From the NCBI GenBank assembly GCA_035461385.1, contig DATHVI010000065.1:1-39565 (forward strand): DNA of 39,565 nt, given 5' to 3'. A program made the translations under genes and the position numbers. Below, piece after piece: positions 15,334 to 23,255 of the stretch (position 1 is its first letter; each line of letters opens with the position of its first letter). The notes beneath the pieces are model-generated. The model saw nothing but the letters and a program-made list of their open reading frames with translations, was not told the DNA's origin and made no database searches. The stretch comes from DATHVI01 sp035461385. Its GTDB lineage: Bacteria > Actinomycetota > Thermoleophilia > Solirubrobacterales > 70-9.

Positions 15334-16245
15334 TCAGCCGCCCTCGAGCGATCCCTTGACCGAGGCGTCGAGCGCGTTCAGCCGGTAGAGCGCGAGCGCT
15401 TCGGGCGACGGGAATTCGCGTCCGGCTCCCGGCCTCCCCTGGCGAGCGCCAGCCGGCCCCGCGTCGGGGCCGTGGTGGGTGAGGATGCAGCTCAGCAGCG
15501 CCAGCCGCCGGTCGGCCGGGAGGTCGCGCGCCGCCGTGCCGACGATCTCGGCGCCGATCACGAGGTGGCCGAGGAGGCGTCCCTCGTCGCTGAGGTCGAA
15601 CTCGGCGCCGTAGGCGAACTCGCGAGTCTTGCCGACGTCGTGGAGGATCGCCGCCGCCATCAGCAGGTCGGAGTCGAGGCGGGGGTGGAGCTGGCAGACC
15701 TCGCCGACGAGGGTCGCGACGGCGACCGTGTGCTCGAGCAGGCCGCCGAGGTAGGCGTGGTGGCCTGAGCGCGTGCACGGAGCGCGCCTGAACGCGCCGG
15801 CCACCGGCTCGGCGAGGACGACGCGCTCGACCGTCGCCCGCAGCGCCGGGTCGTGGACCTCGCGCACGAGGTGCTCGAGGAACCCCTCGAGCTCGTCGAT
15901 CGAGCGGTATGCGGCGGGGAGGAACTCGGCCGGATCGATCTCCGCGGGATCGATCCTCCGCAGGTCGTCGAGCTCGGCGACGAGGTCGCCGCGGTAGCGC
16001 TCGACCCTTCCCCGGACCCAGATCGCGTCGCCGCGCTCGAACCGAAGCGCGAGCCGGTCGGCCTCGCGGAACGCCCGGGCGGCGATCGTCCCGGTGCGGT
16101 CGCGGAGCCGCAGCGAGAGGTAGACCGACCCGTTGCGCGCGGTCAGCCGCTCCTTCGCCTGACACGCGTAGCGGCCCTCGAACCGGTGACCGGCGCGAAG
16201 CTCGGCGATCGGGGGGTGGATCGGGGTGACCGCGGCTGCCTCCAC
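15334..16245 (-). CDS. OB-fold/HD-domain exoribonuclease-like protein (YhaM-like)
   Basis: 303 residues from a GTG at 16245. N-terminal OB fold (about 25-95: NGSVYLSLRLRDRTGTI, GDAIWVRGRVERYRGD), then an HD phosphohydrolase domain with HHAYLGGLLEHTVAVA, ILHDVGK and LLGHLVIGAEIV as metal-binding motifs. OB plus HD is the architecture of YhaM/CBF1 3'-5' exoribonucleases, so a role in RNA end processing is likely. Near the C-terminus, between LTHHG and EFPSPEALALYRLNALDASVK, about 15 Gly/Ala/Arg/Pro residues are encoded by two adjacent hairpins and look like a small insertion. Ends five bases from the convergent TSUP gene. Confidence 0.85.
   Translation of the reverse strand: MEAAAVTPIHPPIAELRAGHRFEGRYACQAKERLTARNGSVYLSLRLRDRTGTIAARAFREADRLALRFERGDAIWVRGRVERYRGDLVAELDDLRRIDPAEIDPAEFLPAAYRSIDELEGFLEHLVREVHDPALRATVERVVLAEPVAGAFRRAPCTRSGHHAYLGGLLEHTVAVATLVGEVCQLHPRLDSDLLMAAAILHDVGKTREFAYGAEFDLSDEGRLLGHLVIGAEIVGTAARDLPADRRLALLSCILTHHGPDAGPAGARQGRPGAGREFPSPEALALYRLNALDASVKGSLEGG
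15439..15472 (-). repeat. Tandem hairpins within the HD-domain gene
   Basis: CTGGC-GAGC-GCCAG (15439-15452) is followed at once by CGGCCCC-GCGTC-GGGGCCG (15454-15472). They encode the apparent insertion near residues 258-269. Similarity to copies A-C is not convincing, beyond a shared GACGCGGG on the minus strand. Confidence 0.45.
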
Positions 16246-16305
16246 GGTCGGGATTCTGATCGCCGGGGCGGACGCGAGGGCCGCGGGCGCGCTCCGGTCG
16301 TGGTC

Positions 16306-16311
16306 TAGTCT
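16306..16311 (+). promoter_or_regulatory. -10 element for the PAC2 gene
   Basis: TAGTCT ends 7 bases before the GTG at 16319, with no Shine-Dalgarno. It supports this GTG over in-frame starts further upstream. Confidence 0.5.
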
Positions 16312-16318
16312 CAGGGGC

Positions 16319-17179
16319 GTGGATCCACTGATCTGGGAGGGCGAGCCGCCCTCCCTGCGCTCACCGATCCTGATCGCCGCGTTCGCGGGCTGGAACGACG
16401 CCGCGAGCGCCGCGACGACCGCGCTCGACGCGATCGTCCAGTCGCTCGATGCCGAGGTGTTCGCGACGATCGACCCGGAGGAGTTCTACGACTTCCAGGT
16501 CAACCGGCCGACGGTGCGGCTGGTCGACGCGATCTCGCGCGAGATCGACTGGCCCGAGGGCGCCTTCTTGAGCGGCCGCCCAGCCGCCGGCGACCACGAC
16601 CTCGTGCTGCTGAACGGAATCGAGCCGAACCTGCGCTGGCGCACCTACTCGGGCGCGATCCTCGACGTCGCCGAGCGGCTCGGAGTCGAGATGGTGGTGA
16701 CGATGGGCGCCCTGCTCGCCGACGTCGCGCACACGCGACCGGTGCCGATCACCGGGCTCGCCTCCGACGAGCGGATGGTCGAGCGCCTCGGGCTCAGCCG
16801 ATCAAGCTACGAAGGGCCGACCGGGATCGTCGGCGTGATCCACGACGCCTGCCGCAACCGCGGGATCGAGTCGGCGAGCATCTGGGCCGCGGTGCCCCAC
16901 TACGTCGCCGCGGTTCCGAATCCGAAGGCGGCGCTGGCGCTGCTCGAGCGGCTCGACGCGTTCACGGGGATCAGCGTCGACGTCACCGATCTCGAGCAGT
17001 CGATCGAGACCTTCGACCGCCAGGTCGACGCCGCGGTCGCCGCGAACTCGGAGATCGAGGAGCTCGTGCGCAGGCTCGAGACCGAGCAGGACGAGGCGCT
17101 CGAGTCCGAGAGCGACGTCCCGTCCGGCGACTCGATCGCCCGCGACTTCCAGCGCTTCCTGCGCCAGCAGGACGAGTGA
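16319..17179 (+). CDS. PAC2 (proteasome assembly chaperone) family protein
   Basis: 286 residues. The start is set at GTG 16319 because the family N-terminus (SPILIAAFAGWNDAASAATTAL) begins shortly after it, while the upstream in-frame sequence overlaps the HD gene. FATIDPEEFYDFQVNRPTVR, LLNGIEPNLRWRTY, VVTMGALLADVAHTRPVPITG and PHYVAAVPNPKAALALLERL are characteristic blocks of the PAC2 family in actinobacteria. The last 60 residues form a charged helix, probably a coiled coil. Bacterial members are annotated only by fold similarity to eukaryotic and archaeal proteasome assembly chaperones; the function here is unknown. No proteasome genes occur in this window. Confidence 0.88.
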   Translation: MDPLIWEGEPPSLRSPILIAAFAGWNDAASAATTALDAIVQSLDAEVFATIDPEEFYDFQVNRPTVRLVDAISREIDWPEGAFLSGRPAAGDHDLVLLNGIEPNLRWRTYSGAILDVAERLGVEMVVTMGALLADVAHTRPVPITGLASDERMVERLGLSRSSYEGPTGIVGVIHDACRNRGIESASIWAAVPHYVAAVPNPKAALALLERLDAFTGISVDVTDLEQSIETFDRQVDAAVAANSEIEELVRRLETEQDEALESESDVPSGDSIARDFQRFLRQQDE

Positions 17180-17213
17180 AGGCCCGGGGTATCAGTGGCG
17201 GAGCGACGACCAC

Positions 17214-17304
17214 CCCGCCGCGCCCGGACGCGGGAGCAGCATCAAAATGCCCGCGGCGTAGCCGCGGGCCATAGGTCCTGGGCGGGAGCAGAGGACGCGG
17301 CGGG
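17214..17304 (+). repeat. Palindromic repeat element, copy B, between convergent genes
   Basis: 91 bp with perfect inverted ends CCCGCCGCG (17214-17222) / CGCGGCGGG (17296-17304). The inner hairpin is GCCCGCGGC-GTA-GCCGCGGGC (17249-17269). It aligns with copy A over nearly the whole length. It occupies most of the gap between the PAC2 stop and the helicase-nuclease stop, so it could also act as a bidirectional terminator. Just upstream, 17186-17210 (GGGGTATCAGTGGCGGAGC) resembles the right half of copy A and may be a remnant of another copy. Confidence 0.8.
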
Positions 17305-17311
17305 CATTTAT

Positions 17312-20300
17312 TCAGGCCTCTGACGCCGGGCAGATCAGGCGGTAGTCGCACCAGGAGCAGATCTCGTACGAGGGGCGAGGCTCGAAGTCCTGGGCCTCGA
17401 TCCCGGCGGCGACCTCGAGCACGGTGCGCTCGACCCGCTCGGCGTCGTCGGGGGCGGCGGGCACCGGGACCCGCTCGTCGGCGAGCACGTACCAGTAGCT
17501 GCCGAGCTCGGCGTCGATCTCCCACGCCTCCCGTGCCGCGCGGCGGTAGAGGGCGAGCTGGAGGTCGCCGGGCCCGGCGACGGCGCCGCGGGACTCGCCG
17601 GTCTTGTAGTCGATCAGCTCGTAGCCGCCGCTCGGCAGCCGGTCGACGCGGTCGACCCGGCCGCGCAGACGGTGCGGGCCGATTCCGAATGAGAAGCTCC
17701 GCTCGAGCCAGACCGGCGTCGAGTCGGCGCGGGCGTGGCGCTCCTGGTAACGCGCGAGGGCGGCGACCGCGCGATCGCGGTACTGGAGCTCGTCGTCGGA
17801 GGCGCCGAACCCGGCTCGGTGCCAGCCGGCCTCGAACAGGGCGAGCAGGCGATCGAGGCTGCCCGCCACCGGCGCCCCCCGCTCCCGGGGCTCGCCGCTC
17901 GCGGCGCGAGTGCGGAGCTCCTCGGCGTGGTAGCGCTCGAGCACCTGGTGGATAAGGATCCCGAACCGCTGGTTGATCGTCGGCTCCTGCGGGATCGCAA
18001 AGACGCGGGCGAACTTGTACTTCAGCGGGCAGGTGCGGTAGAGCTCGATGTCGGAGGCCGAGAGGGCGAGACCTTCCCCGCGGCGGGGCAGGAACTGCTC
18101 GAGCGACGGCTCCCGGCGGGCCTCGAGTTGTCGCTTGCGGGCTTCGCGGTCGCGCTCGGACCCGGCGACGAAGTCGTCGAGCGTCGAGGCCTCGAGCGCG
18201 GCCCGCTGCTCCGGCGAGACAACCCGGCCGAGGAGCTCGTTGATCGCCGCGATCGCATCCTCGGCGCTGTCGCCGGCGGGGCGCTGGATCAGGGCGGCGA
18301 GCTTGATCAGCTCGAGGAACCGGGCGACGGCGCGATTCACGTCCTCGGCGGTGTCGAGGCGCATCTCAGAGACCGCCGAGCCGGCCCGCCACGAAGACTC
18401 GAGGACCTCGTCGCGGAGCACCCGATAGGTCGAGTGGAGGCCCTCGGCGGGGCCGAACAGCTCCTCGTCCTGGAGCTCCTCCTCGCCGCCGAGGGCGCGC
18501 AGCGGCGCCTCGTAGAACGGCGACGGCGCCGACCCCTCCTCGGGCGACTCCGGGTAGGAGAGCACGAGTGCCTCGCGGGCGCGGGTCGTCGCCACCGTGG
18601 CGAGCATCCGCCGGCGCCGCGCCGTCGTCTTCTCGTCGGCCGGCGGGACGGACTCACCCAGCAGCTCGTCGGGAATCCACGCGTCCTCCCACGGGCGGCC
18701 GTCGATCGCTCCGCGGTCGAGACCGAGGAGGTAGACGCGGTCGAACTCGAGCGCCTTCACCTGCTCGGGCTCGGCGAGGACCACAGCGCCCGGCGCCGGC
18801 GGCTCGCAGTCGCTCGCCTCGAGCTCGCCGGCGTCGGCGATCGCGCTCAGGTGGCGAACGAAGTCGCGAACCGAGCCGCGCGGCTCGCGGCGCGACCAGG
18901 CGACCGCGAGCTCGGCGAGCCGCGACAGGTTGACCAGCCGCTCCGCGGTCTCGGGGCTGGCCGCGAAGAGGCGGTGGCGGCGGAGGCCGATCCGCTCGAC
19001 GAGGCGGCGGACGAAGACGTCGGCGCGCATCTGGTCGAGCGCGCCGGCGGCGGCGGCGTGGAGCTTGAGGAACGCCTGGATCCGGTCCCGCGCCTCCGGA
19101 GGGAGCTGCGGGCTCTCGAGCGCCGCCTCGAGCGCGGAGATCATGTCGAGCTTGCGGCGCCGGGCGATCGTCGTCACCTTCGCCAGGTCGACCGAGCGAA
19201 GCTCAACCGGCGGCCTGGTCAGCGCCCGCACGACGGCGGCGGCGTCGGCGGGGTCGGCGAGCATCCGCAGCCAGGCAAGGGTGTCGCGGACCTCAGGGCG
19301 CTGGAAGAAGGCGGCGTCACCGGCATAGCGGAAGGGGACGCTTCGCTCCTCGAGCGCCGCCGCGATCAGCCGCGCCTCGCGCCAGCCGCCGCCGGCGATC
19401 ACGCAGATCCCCTCCGGGCGCGCCTCGCCGGCGGCGAGCAGGTGCTCGATCTCGCGCGCCGCCGCCTGCGCCTGGGCGCGCTCGCCGTGGCAGCGCCAGA
19501 ACCGCACCCCATCCGTCGTCCCGCCTGAGCCGTCAGCCGCGACGCCACCGCCGCCATCCGGCGCGGCTCCCGGCTCACCCTCGATCGCCCGGGCGGCGAC
19601 GGCGATCGCGGCGCCGAACCGCCGCGGAGGCGCGAGGGTGACCTCGGCGAGGTCGGGATGGGCGGAGCGGAACGAGGCGAGGGCGGCGTCACCGGCACCG
19701 CGGAACCGGTGAACCGCCTGACCCGGGTCGCAGGCGCAGGCGACCCCGTCCATCCCGCGGCCGAGGACCTCGAGCAGCGCCCTGTGGGCGACCCCGGAGT
19801 CCTCGAGCTCGTCGATGATCAGCTGGTCGAAGCGGTCGCCGACGGCGGCGGCGACGTCGGGGCGATCGGTGAGCAGGCGGGTCAGCTCGCCGACGAGGTC
19901 GCCGACGTCGAGCGATCCGGCCTCGCGGAGGATGCGGTCGTGGAGCGCGTAGAGGTCGGCGAACTCGAGCTCGCGGCGGGCGCGCTCGCGCTCGGCCGCC
20001 CTCGACGCCGACCGCTCGCGCTCGAGGGCCCAGTCGCGAAGCCGTCGCGCGCTCACGCCCTCGGCCTTGAGCGTGTCGATCCGGCGGACGAGCCGGGCGA
20101 GGAGGCCGGCAGGGTTGCCGCGGATCTCGTGCCGACGCAGCGGTAGCTCGTCGACGCGATCGAGGAGGATCGCCAGCCGGTCCGCGGCGCGGACGGTGGC
20201 GAAGAACGGATCGAGCCCGGCCTCGGTCGCATGATCGCGCAGCAGCCGCTCGCAGCCCTCCTCGTAGGCGCAAATCCACAGCTCCTCGTGGGGAAGCGGC

Positions 20301-20515
20301 AAGACTTCCTGTGCCCGCCGGCGCAGGCTAGCCCGAGCCGCACGCGAGCGAGCGAGCACGAGGACCCTGCTCGGCGGGACCCCGCCGCGAGCCAGCGCGG
20401 CGAATCGCCGGACCAGCAGCTCCGATCGGCCGCTGCCGGCGCCGCCGCGAACGAGGAAGGTCCCGTGCCGATCGTTGACGACGCTGGTCTCGGGCCCGGG
20501 GTCAACGGCTTCCAT
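17312..20515 (-). CDS. UvrD-like helicase fused to RecB-type Fe-S nuclease (AdnA/AddB-like)
   Basis: 1067 residues from the ATG at 20515 (TAGCTT seven bases upstream; no ribosome-binding site). Helicase motifs are present but altered: GGAGSGRS (24-31) stands where Walker A should read GxxxxGK(S/T), with Arg in place of the lysine; FDQLIIDELEDSG is motif II; DPGQAVHRFRGA is motif III; LEFDRVYLLGLDRG is motif V; VATTRAREALVL is motif VI. The C-terminus has GRVDRVDRLPSGGYELIDYKTGE (PD-(D/E)XK, about 950-975) and the iron-staple cysteines CPLKYKF and CSWCDYRLICP. It should act in double-strand end resection, perhaps as partner of an active motor encoded elsewhere. A Gly/Ala-rich insertion near 313-330 is encoded by a palindrome. 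Confidence 0.85.
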   Translation of the reverse strand: MEAVDPGPETSVVNDRHGTFLVRGGAGSGRSELLVRRFAALARGGVPPSRVLVLARSRAARASLRRRAQEVLPLPHEELWICAYEEGCERLLRDHATEAGLDPFFATVRAADRLAILLDRVDELPLRRHEIRGNPAGLLARLVRRIDTLKAEGVSARRLRDWALERERSASRAAERERARRELEFADLYALHDRILREAGSLDVGDLVGELTRLLTDRPDVAAAVGDRFDQLIIDELEDSGVAHRALLEVLGRGMDGVACACDPGQAVHRFRGAGDAALASFRSAHPDLAEVTLAPPRRFGAAIAVAARAIEGEPGAAPDGGGGVAADGSGGTTDGVRFWRCHGERAQAQAAAREIEHLLAAGEARPEGICVIAGGGWREARLIAAALEERSVPFRYAGDAAFFQRPEVRDTLAWLRMLADPADAAAVVRALTRPPVELRSVDLAKVTTIARRRKLDMISALEAALESPQLPPEARDRIQAFLKLHAAAAGALDQMRADVFVRRLVERIGLRRHRLFAASPETAERLVNLSRLAELAVAWSRREPRGSVRDFVRHLSAIADAGELEASDCEPPAPGAVVLAEPEQVKALEFDRVYLLGLDRGAIDGRPWEDAWIPDELLGESVPPADEKTTARRRRMLATVATTRAREALVLSYPESPEEGSAPSPFYEAPLRALGGEEELQDEELFGPAEGLHSTYRVLRDEVLESSWRAGSAVSEMRLDTAEDVNRAVARFLELIKLAALIQRPAGDSAEDAIAAINELLGRVVSPEQRAALEASTLDDFVAGSERDREARKRQLEARREPSLEQFLPRRGEGLALSASDIELYRTCPLKYKFARVFAIPQEPTINQRFGILIHQVLERYHAEELRTRAASGEPRERGAPVAGSLDRLLALFEAGWHRAGFGASDDELQYRDRAVAALARYQERHARADSTPVWLERSFSFGIGPHRLRGRVDRVDRLPSGGYELIDYKTGESRGAVAGPGDLQLALYRRAAREAWEIDAELGSYWYVLADERVPVPAAPDDAERVERTVLEVAAGIEAQDFEPRPSYEICSWCDYRLICPASEA
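19526..19577 (-). repeat. In-frame palindrome inside the helicase-nuclease gene
   Basis: TGAGCCG (19526-19532) pairs with CGGCTCA (19571-19577) and, after a 2x2 internal loop, AGCCGCG (19535-19541) pairs with CGCGGCT (19562-19568), leaving a 20-base loop. It encodes the Gly/Ala/Asp-rich stretch between AIAVAARAIEG and RFWRCHGERAQ, which breaks the otherwise compact helicase domain. Confidence 0.55.
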
Positions 20516-20559
20516 GACGACAAAGCTAGCCGCCCCGGCGCCCGGCGGCGGGGCGCGAC

Positions 20560-20565
20560 TAGCAT
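20560..20565 (+). promoter_or_regulatory. -10 element for the inositol-phosphatase-family gene
   Basis: TAGCAT ends 7 bases before GTG 20573. It overlaps the alternative ATG at 20564, which would therefore lie outside the message if this -10 is used. Confidence 0.45.
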
Positions 20566-20572
20566 GGCGGCG

Positions 20573-21421
20573 GTGGGCGAAGCAGCCGGACCGGATCTGC
20601 TCGAAGCCGACTGGCTCGGTGCGATGCGGCGCGTCGTCGCCGCCCAACGGCGCCTGCTCGAGTCGGAGTCGGGGATCGCCGATCGAACCGTCTTCGAAGG
20701 TGTCGGCGAGGGAGGCGATCACAGCCTGGCGATCGATCGTCGCTCCGAGGACATCGTCTTCGCCGAGCTCGAGGCGCTCCACGACGCCGGATACGAGTTC
20801 ACGGCGGTATCCGAGGAGCGGGGCGAGGTCGCCTTCGGCGACGCGGACGGCCGGGTCGTGATCGACCCGATCGACGGCTCGCTCAACGCCCGCCGGACGC
20901 TGCCGACGTTCGCGCTCAGCGTCGCGGTCGCGTCGGGCCCGTCGATGGCCGACGTCGAGCTCGGCTACGTCTACGACTTCGGCGCCGGCGAGGAGTTCTG
21001 CGCCCGGCGCGGGCAGGGCGCGTGGCGCAACGGGGCGGAGCTCGAGGCCCGGGGCCCCGGCTACGGCCTCGAGCTCGTCGGGATCGAATCGGCGAAACCG
21101 GAGCTGCTGCTTCCGCTGCTCGGGCGGATGACCGACCGGGTGGCGAGGATCCGCTCGCTCGGCTCGGTCGCGGTCTCGCTGTGCTACGTCGCCGCGGGGC
21201 GGTTCGACGGGATGGTCAGCAGCCGGACGTGCCGCTCGGTCGACGCCGCCGCCGGGCAGCTGATCGTCCGCGAGGCCGGCGGGAACGTCCGCTTCGGCGA
21301 GCTAGAGGCGAAGGCCGCGGACCTCGGATTGGCGGCCCGGTACGAGCTCGCCGCCGCGCTCGACGAGGAGATGCTCCACACCCTCCTCGAGACCCTTCCG
21401 GGCTTCTCCGCCGAAACCTGA
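20573..21421 (+). CDS. Inositol monophosphatase/FBPase family phosphatase
   Basis: 282 residues from GTG 20573 (285 from ATG 20564). Metal-site motifs are GDHSLAIDRRSEDIVFAEL, SEERGEV (Glu), DPIDGSLNARRTLPTFALSVA (DPIDG core, with Ser for the more usual Thr) and SVDAAAGQLIVREAGG in place of the WDxAAG motif (Ser-Val replaces Trp). The family removes phosphate from inositol-1-phosphate, fructose-1,6-bisphosphate, histidinol phosphate or PAP, using Mg2+. The loss of the Trp and general divergence make the substrate uncertain; archaeal-type bifunctional IMPase/FBPase is an option. Divergent from the helicase-nuclease gene, with a 57-bp gap. Confidence 0.82.
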   Translation: MGEAAGPDLLEADWLGAMRRVVAAQRRLLESESGIADRTVFEGVGEGGDHSLAIDRRSEDIVFAELEALHDAGYEFTAVSEERGEVAFGDADGRVVIDPIDGSLNARRTLPTFALSVAVASGPSMADVELGYVYDFGAGEEFCARRGQGAWRNGAELEARGPGYGLELVGIESAKPELLLPLLGRMTDRVARIRSLGSVAVSLCYVAAGRFDGMVSSRTCRSVDAAAGQLIVREAGGNVRFGELEAKAADLGLAARYELAAALDEEMLHTLLETLPGFSAET

Positions 21422-21465
21422 TCCGAGCCGGCTTGTAACCGGACTCCGGCTCCGGGGTACAAACA

Positions 21466-21506
21466 GATGTTCGTGTTACTATCGCGAACATCCTTAGAGA
21501 TAAGGA
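21466..21506 (+). promoter_or_regulatory. Promoter with overlapping inverted repeat and leader hairpin
   Basis: GATGTTCG (21466-21473) and CGAACATC (21485-21492) are a perfect 8-bp inverted repeat with an 11-bp spacer. The spacer contains TACTAT (21477-21482), a good -10 hexamer. A second hairpin TCCTTA-GAGA-TAAGGA (21491-21506) would open the transcript leader. The arrangement suggests repressor control of the following gene. The region is notably AT-richer than its surroundings. Confidence 0.55.
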
Positions 21507-21546
21507 CACCATTCCCAAACCGACGAGAAGGGGTTTAAACAACCAG

Positions 21547-21984
21547 ATGGCACCCACGAACAGCAGCCCGAAGACGAAGTCCGGCAAGGCGTCCGATACG
21601 CAGGCCACTGCCGCGCCGAAGCCGAGCACCAGGGTCACCTACATCCGCCAGACCGGCGAGCGCGCGGTCGACGTCCCGGTTGGCGCCGTGCTCACGGCGC
21701 GCGAGCGGGTCAGCGGCGCGGTCCAGCCGTGGACTCGCTCCGAGAGCCGGAGCAAAGAGCTCAAGGGCCTGCGGACTCAGGTCAAGACCGAGCTCGACCA
21801 GTTCGAGCGCCGCGGCGGCCAGGCGCGCCGGCGGGCAACCGACCGGGTCGCCGAGACCCGCGGCCGGGTCGGCGAGCGGCTCCGCGGCGTCCGGTCGAGC
21901 GTCAGCCGGGGCCGCGACCGCGTCGGTGACGGGTTGAAGAAGGCCCAGGCCACGGTCCAGGCGCGGGTCCCTTCGCTCCCGTAG
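21547..21984 (+). CDS. Basic helical protein of unknown function
   Basis: 145 residues; ATG at 21547 with GAGAAGGGG about 13 bases upstream, a long spacing. The N-terminal 25 residues are Lys/Ser/Ala-rich and disordered. TRVTYIRQTGERAVDVPVGAVLTARERVSG follows, then a long Arg/Gln/Glu-rich helix (about 65-140) with spaced Val/Leu residues, RGRVGERLRGVRSSVSRGRDRVGDGL, resembling apolipoprotein- or heparin-binding-hemagglutinin-like amphipathic helices. It might bind nucleic acid, membrane or polyanions. No family could be assigned. It has its own promoter with an operator-like repeat and ends before a strong terminator, so it is a single-gene, probably well-expressed unit. Confidence 0.7.
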   Translation: MAPTNSSPKTKSGKASDTQATAAPKPSTRVTYIRQTGERAVDVPVGAVLTARERVSGAVQPWTRSESRSKELKGLRTQVKTELDQFERRGGQARRRATDRVAETRGRVGERLRGVRSSVSRGRDRVGDGLKKAQATVQARVPSLP

Positions 21985-22029
21985 GCACCGGGGGCGAAGC
22001 CGCCCCGCGGCAGCCGCGAACGAACCCAG

Positions 22030-22064
22030 ATCGGCCGGCCTCGAGGGCCGGCCGATTTCGTTTT
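22030..22064 (+). terminator. Intrinsic terminator
   Basis: Perfect 11-bp stem ATCGGCCGGCC / GGCCGGCCGAT (22030-22040, 22046-22056) with a 5-base loop, followed by TTCGTTTT. This is the most canonical Rho-independent terminator in the window and ends the basic-protein transcript. Confidence 0.9.
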
Positions 22065-22078
22065 GCCAGAATGATCGT

Positions 22079-23230
22079 ATGCCGACCAACGAACAGATCA
22101 CTGAAGCCCTGAAGGCCGTCATCGATCCGGAGCTGCGGCGGTCGATCGTCGACCTGGGAATGGTGCGGTCGATCGAGATCGCCGACGACGGCAGGGTCGA
22201 TGTCGTCGTCTCGCTGACGACCCCGGGCTGCCCGATCCGCTCCCACTTCCAGCAGGCGGTGGTCGACAACGTCTCGAAAATCGAGGGCGTGAGCGGGGTC
22301 GGCATCGGCTTCGACGTCCTCACCGACCAGGAGAAGGGGCGCCTGCAGCAGTCGCTGGGGCGCCAGAGCGGCCTGCCGGAGGGCGCGCTGGCGCAGGTCA
22401 AGAACGTGCTCTGCGTCGCCTCGGGCAAGGGCGGGGTCGGCAAGTCGACGATGACCGCGAACCTCGCCGCGGCGCTGGCGGCCGAGGGCCATTCGTCAGG
22501 CGCGCTCGACTGCGACGTCTACGGCTACTCGATCCCGCGCATGCTCGGCGTCGAGGGCAAGCCCGACGTCAACGGCGAGCGCAAGATCATCCCGATCGAC
22601 GGGCCGGCCGGGATCAAGGTGATGTCGATCGGCTTCTTCCTCGAGCAGAACGCGGCCGTGGTCTGGCGGGGCCCGATGCTCCACAAGGCGATCCAGCAGT
22701 TCCTCGAGGACGTCACCTGGGGCGAGGTCGACTACCTGCTCCTCGACCTGCCCCCGGGCACCGGCGACGTCTCGATGACGCTCGCCCAGCTGCTGCCGCA
22801 GGCGAAGGTGCTGATCGTCACCACACCTCAGCCCGCGGCGCAGTCGGTCGCCCACCGGGCGGCGGAGATGGCCGGCAAGGTCGACCTCGAACTGCTCGGC
22901 GTGATCGAGAACATGTCCGGCTTCACCACCCCCGATGGGCAGCGGTTCACGATCTTCGGCGAAGGCGGCGGCCAGCAGCTCGCCGACGAGCTCGACGCGC
23001 CGCTGCTTGGCAAGGTTCCGCTTTCGGAGGAGCTGCGCTCCCACGCCGACGCGGGCGAGCCGCTTGTCCTCTCCGCCCCGGACGCGCCGGCGTCGGTGGC
23101 GATCCGCGAGGCGGCGCGCGGGATCGTCGCGGCGACGCCGCAGGAGCTGCCGGTGATGCAGACGGAAGCCCCGGCGCTCGCCGGCCGGCCCGCCGTCGGC
23201 GGGATCGAGCTGCCGGTGGTCCAGGGGTAG
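22079..23230 (+). CDS. mrp: Mrp/NBP35-family Fe-S cluster carrier ATPase
   Basis: 383 residues. The N-terminal MIP18/DUF59 domain (about 5-85) has IDPELRRSIVDLGMV and LTTPGCPIRSHF with the conserved Cys. The P-loop domain has VASGKGGVGKSTMTANLAAALA (deviant Walker A), LDCDVYGYSIPRMLG, DYLLLDLPPGTGDVSMT and VIENMSGF. The protein carries and inserts 4Fe-4S clusters in the cytoplasm. The CxxC used for cluster binding in many Mrp proteins is missing after ENMSGF (TTPDG instead), as in a number of bacterial members. The ATG has CAGAAT six bases upstream and no ribosome-binding site. Convergent with a ferredoxin gene, a functionally sensible neighbour. Confidence 0.94.
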   Translation: MPTNEQITEALKAVIDPELRRSIVDLGMVRSIEIADDGRVDVVVSLTTPGCPIRSHFQQAVVDNVSKIEGVSGVGIGFDVLTDQEKGRLQQSLGRQSGLPEGALAQVKNVLCVASGKGGVGKSTMTANLAAALAAEGHSSGALDCDVYGYSIPRMLGVEGKPDVNGERKIIPIDGPAGIKVMSIGFFLEQNAAVVWRGPMLHKAIQQFLEDVTWGEVDYLLLDLPPGTGDVSMTLAQLLPQAKVLIVTTPQPAAQSVAHRAAEMAGKVDLELLGVIENMSGFTTPDGQRFTIFGEGGGQQLADELDAPLLGKVPLSEELRSHADAGEPLVLSAPDAPASVAIREAARGIVAATPQELPVMQTEAPALAGRPAVGGIELPVVQG

Positions 23231-23255
23231 CGGACGCCGTTCGCCCGCAGCCGGG

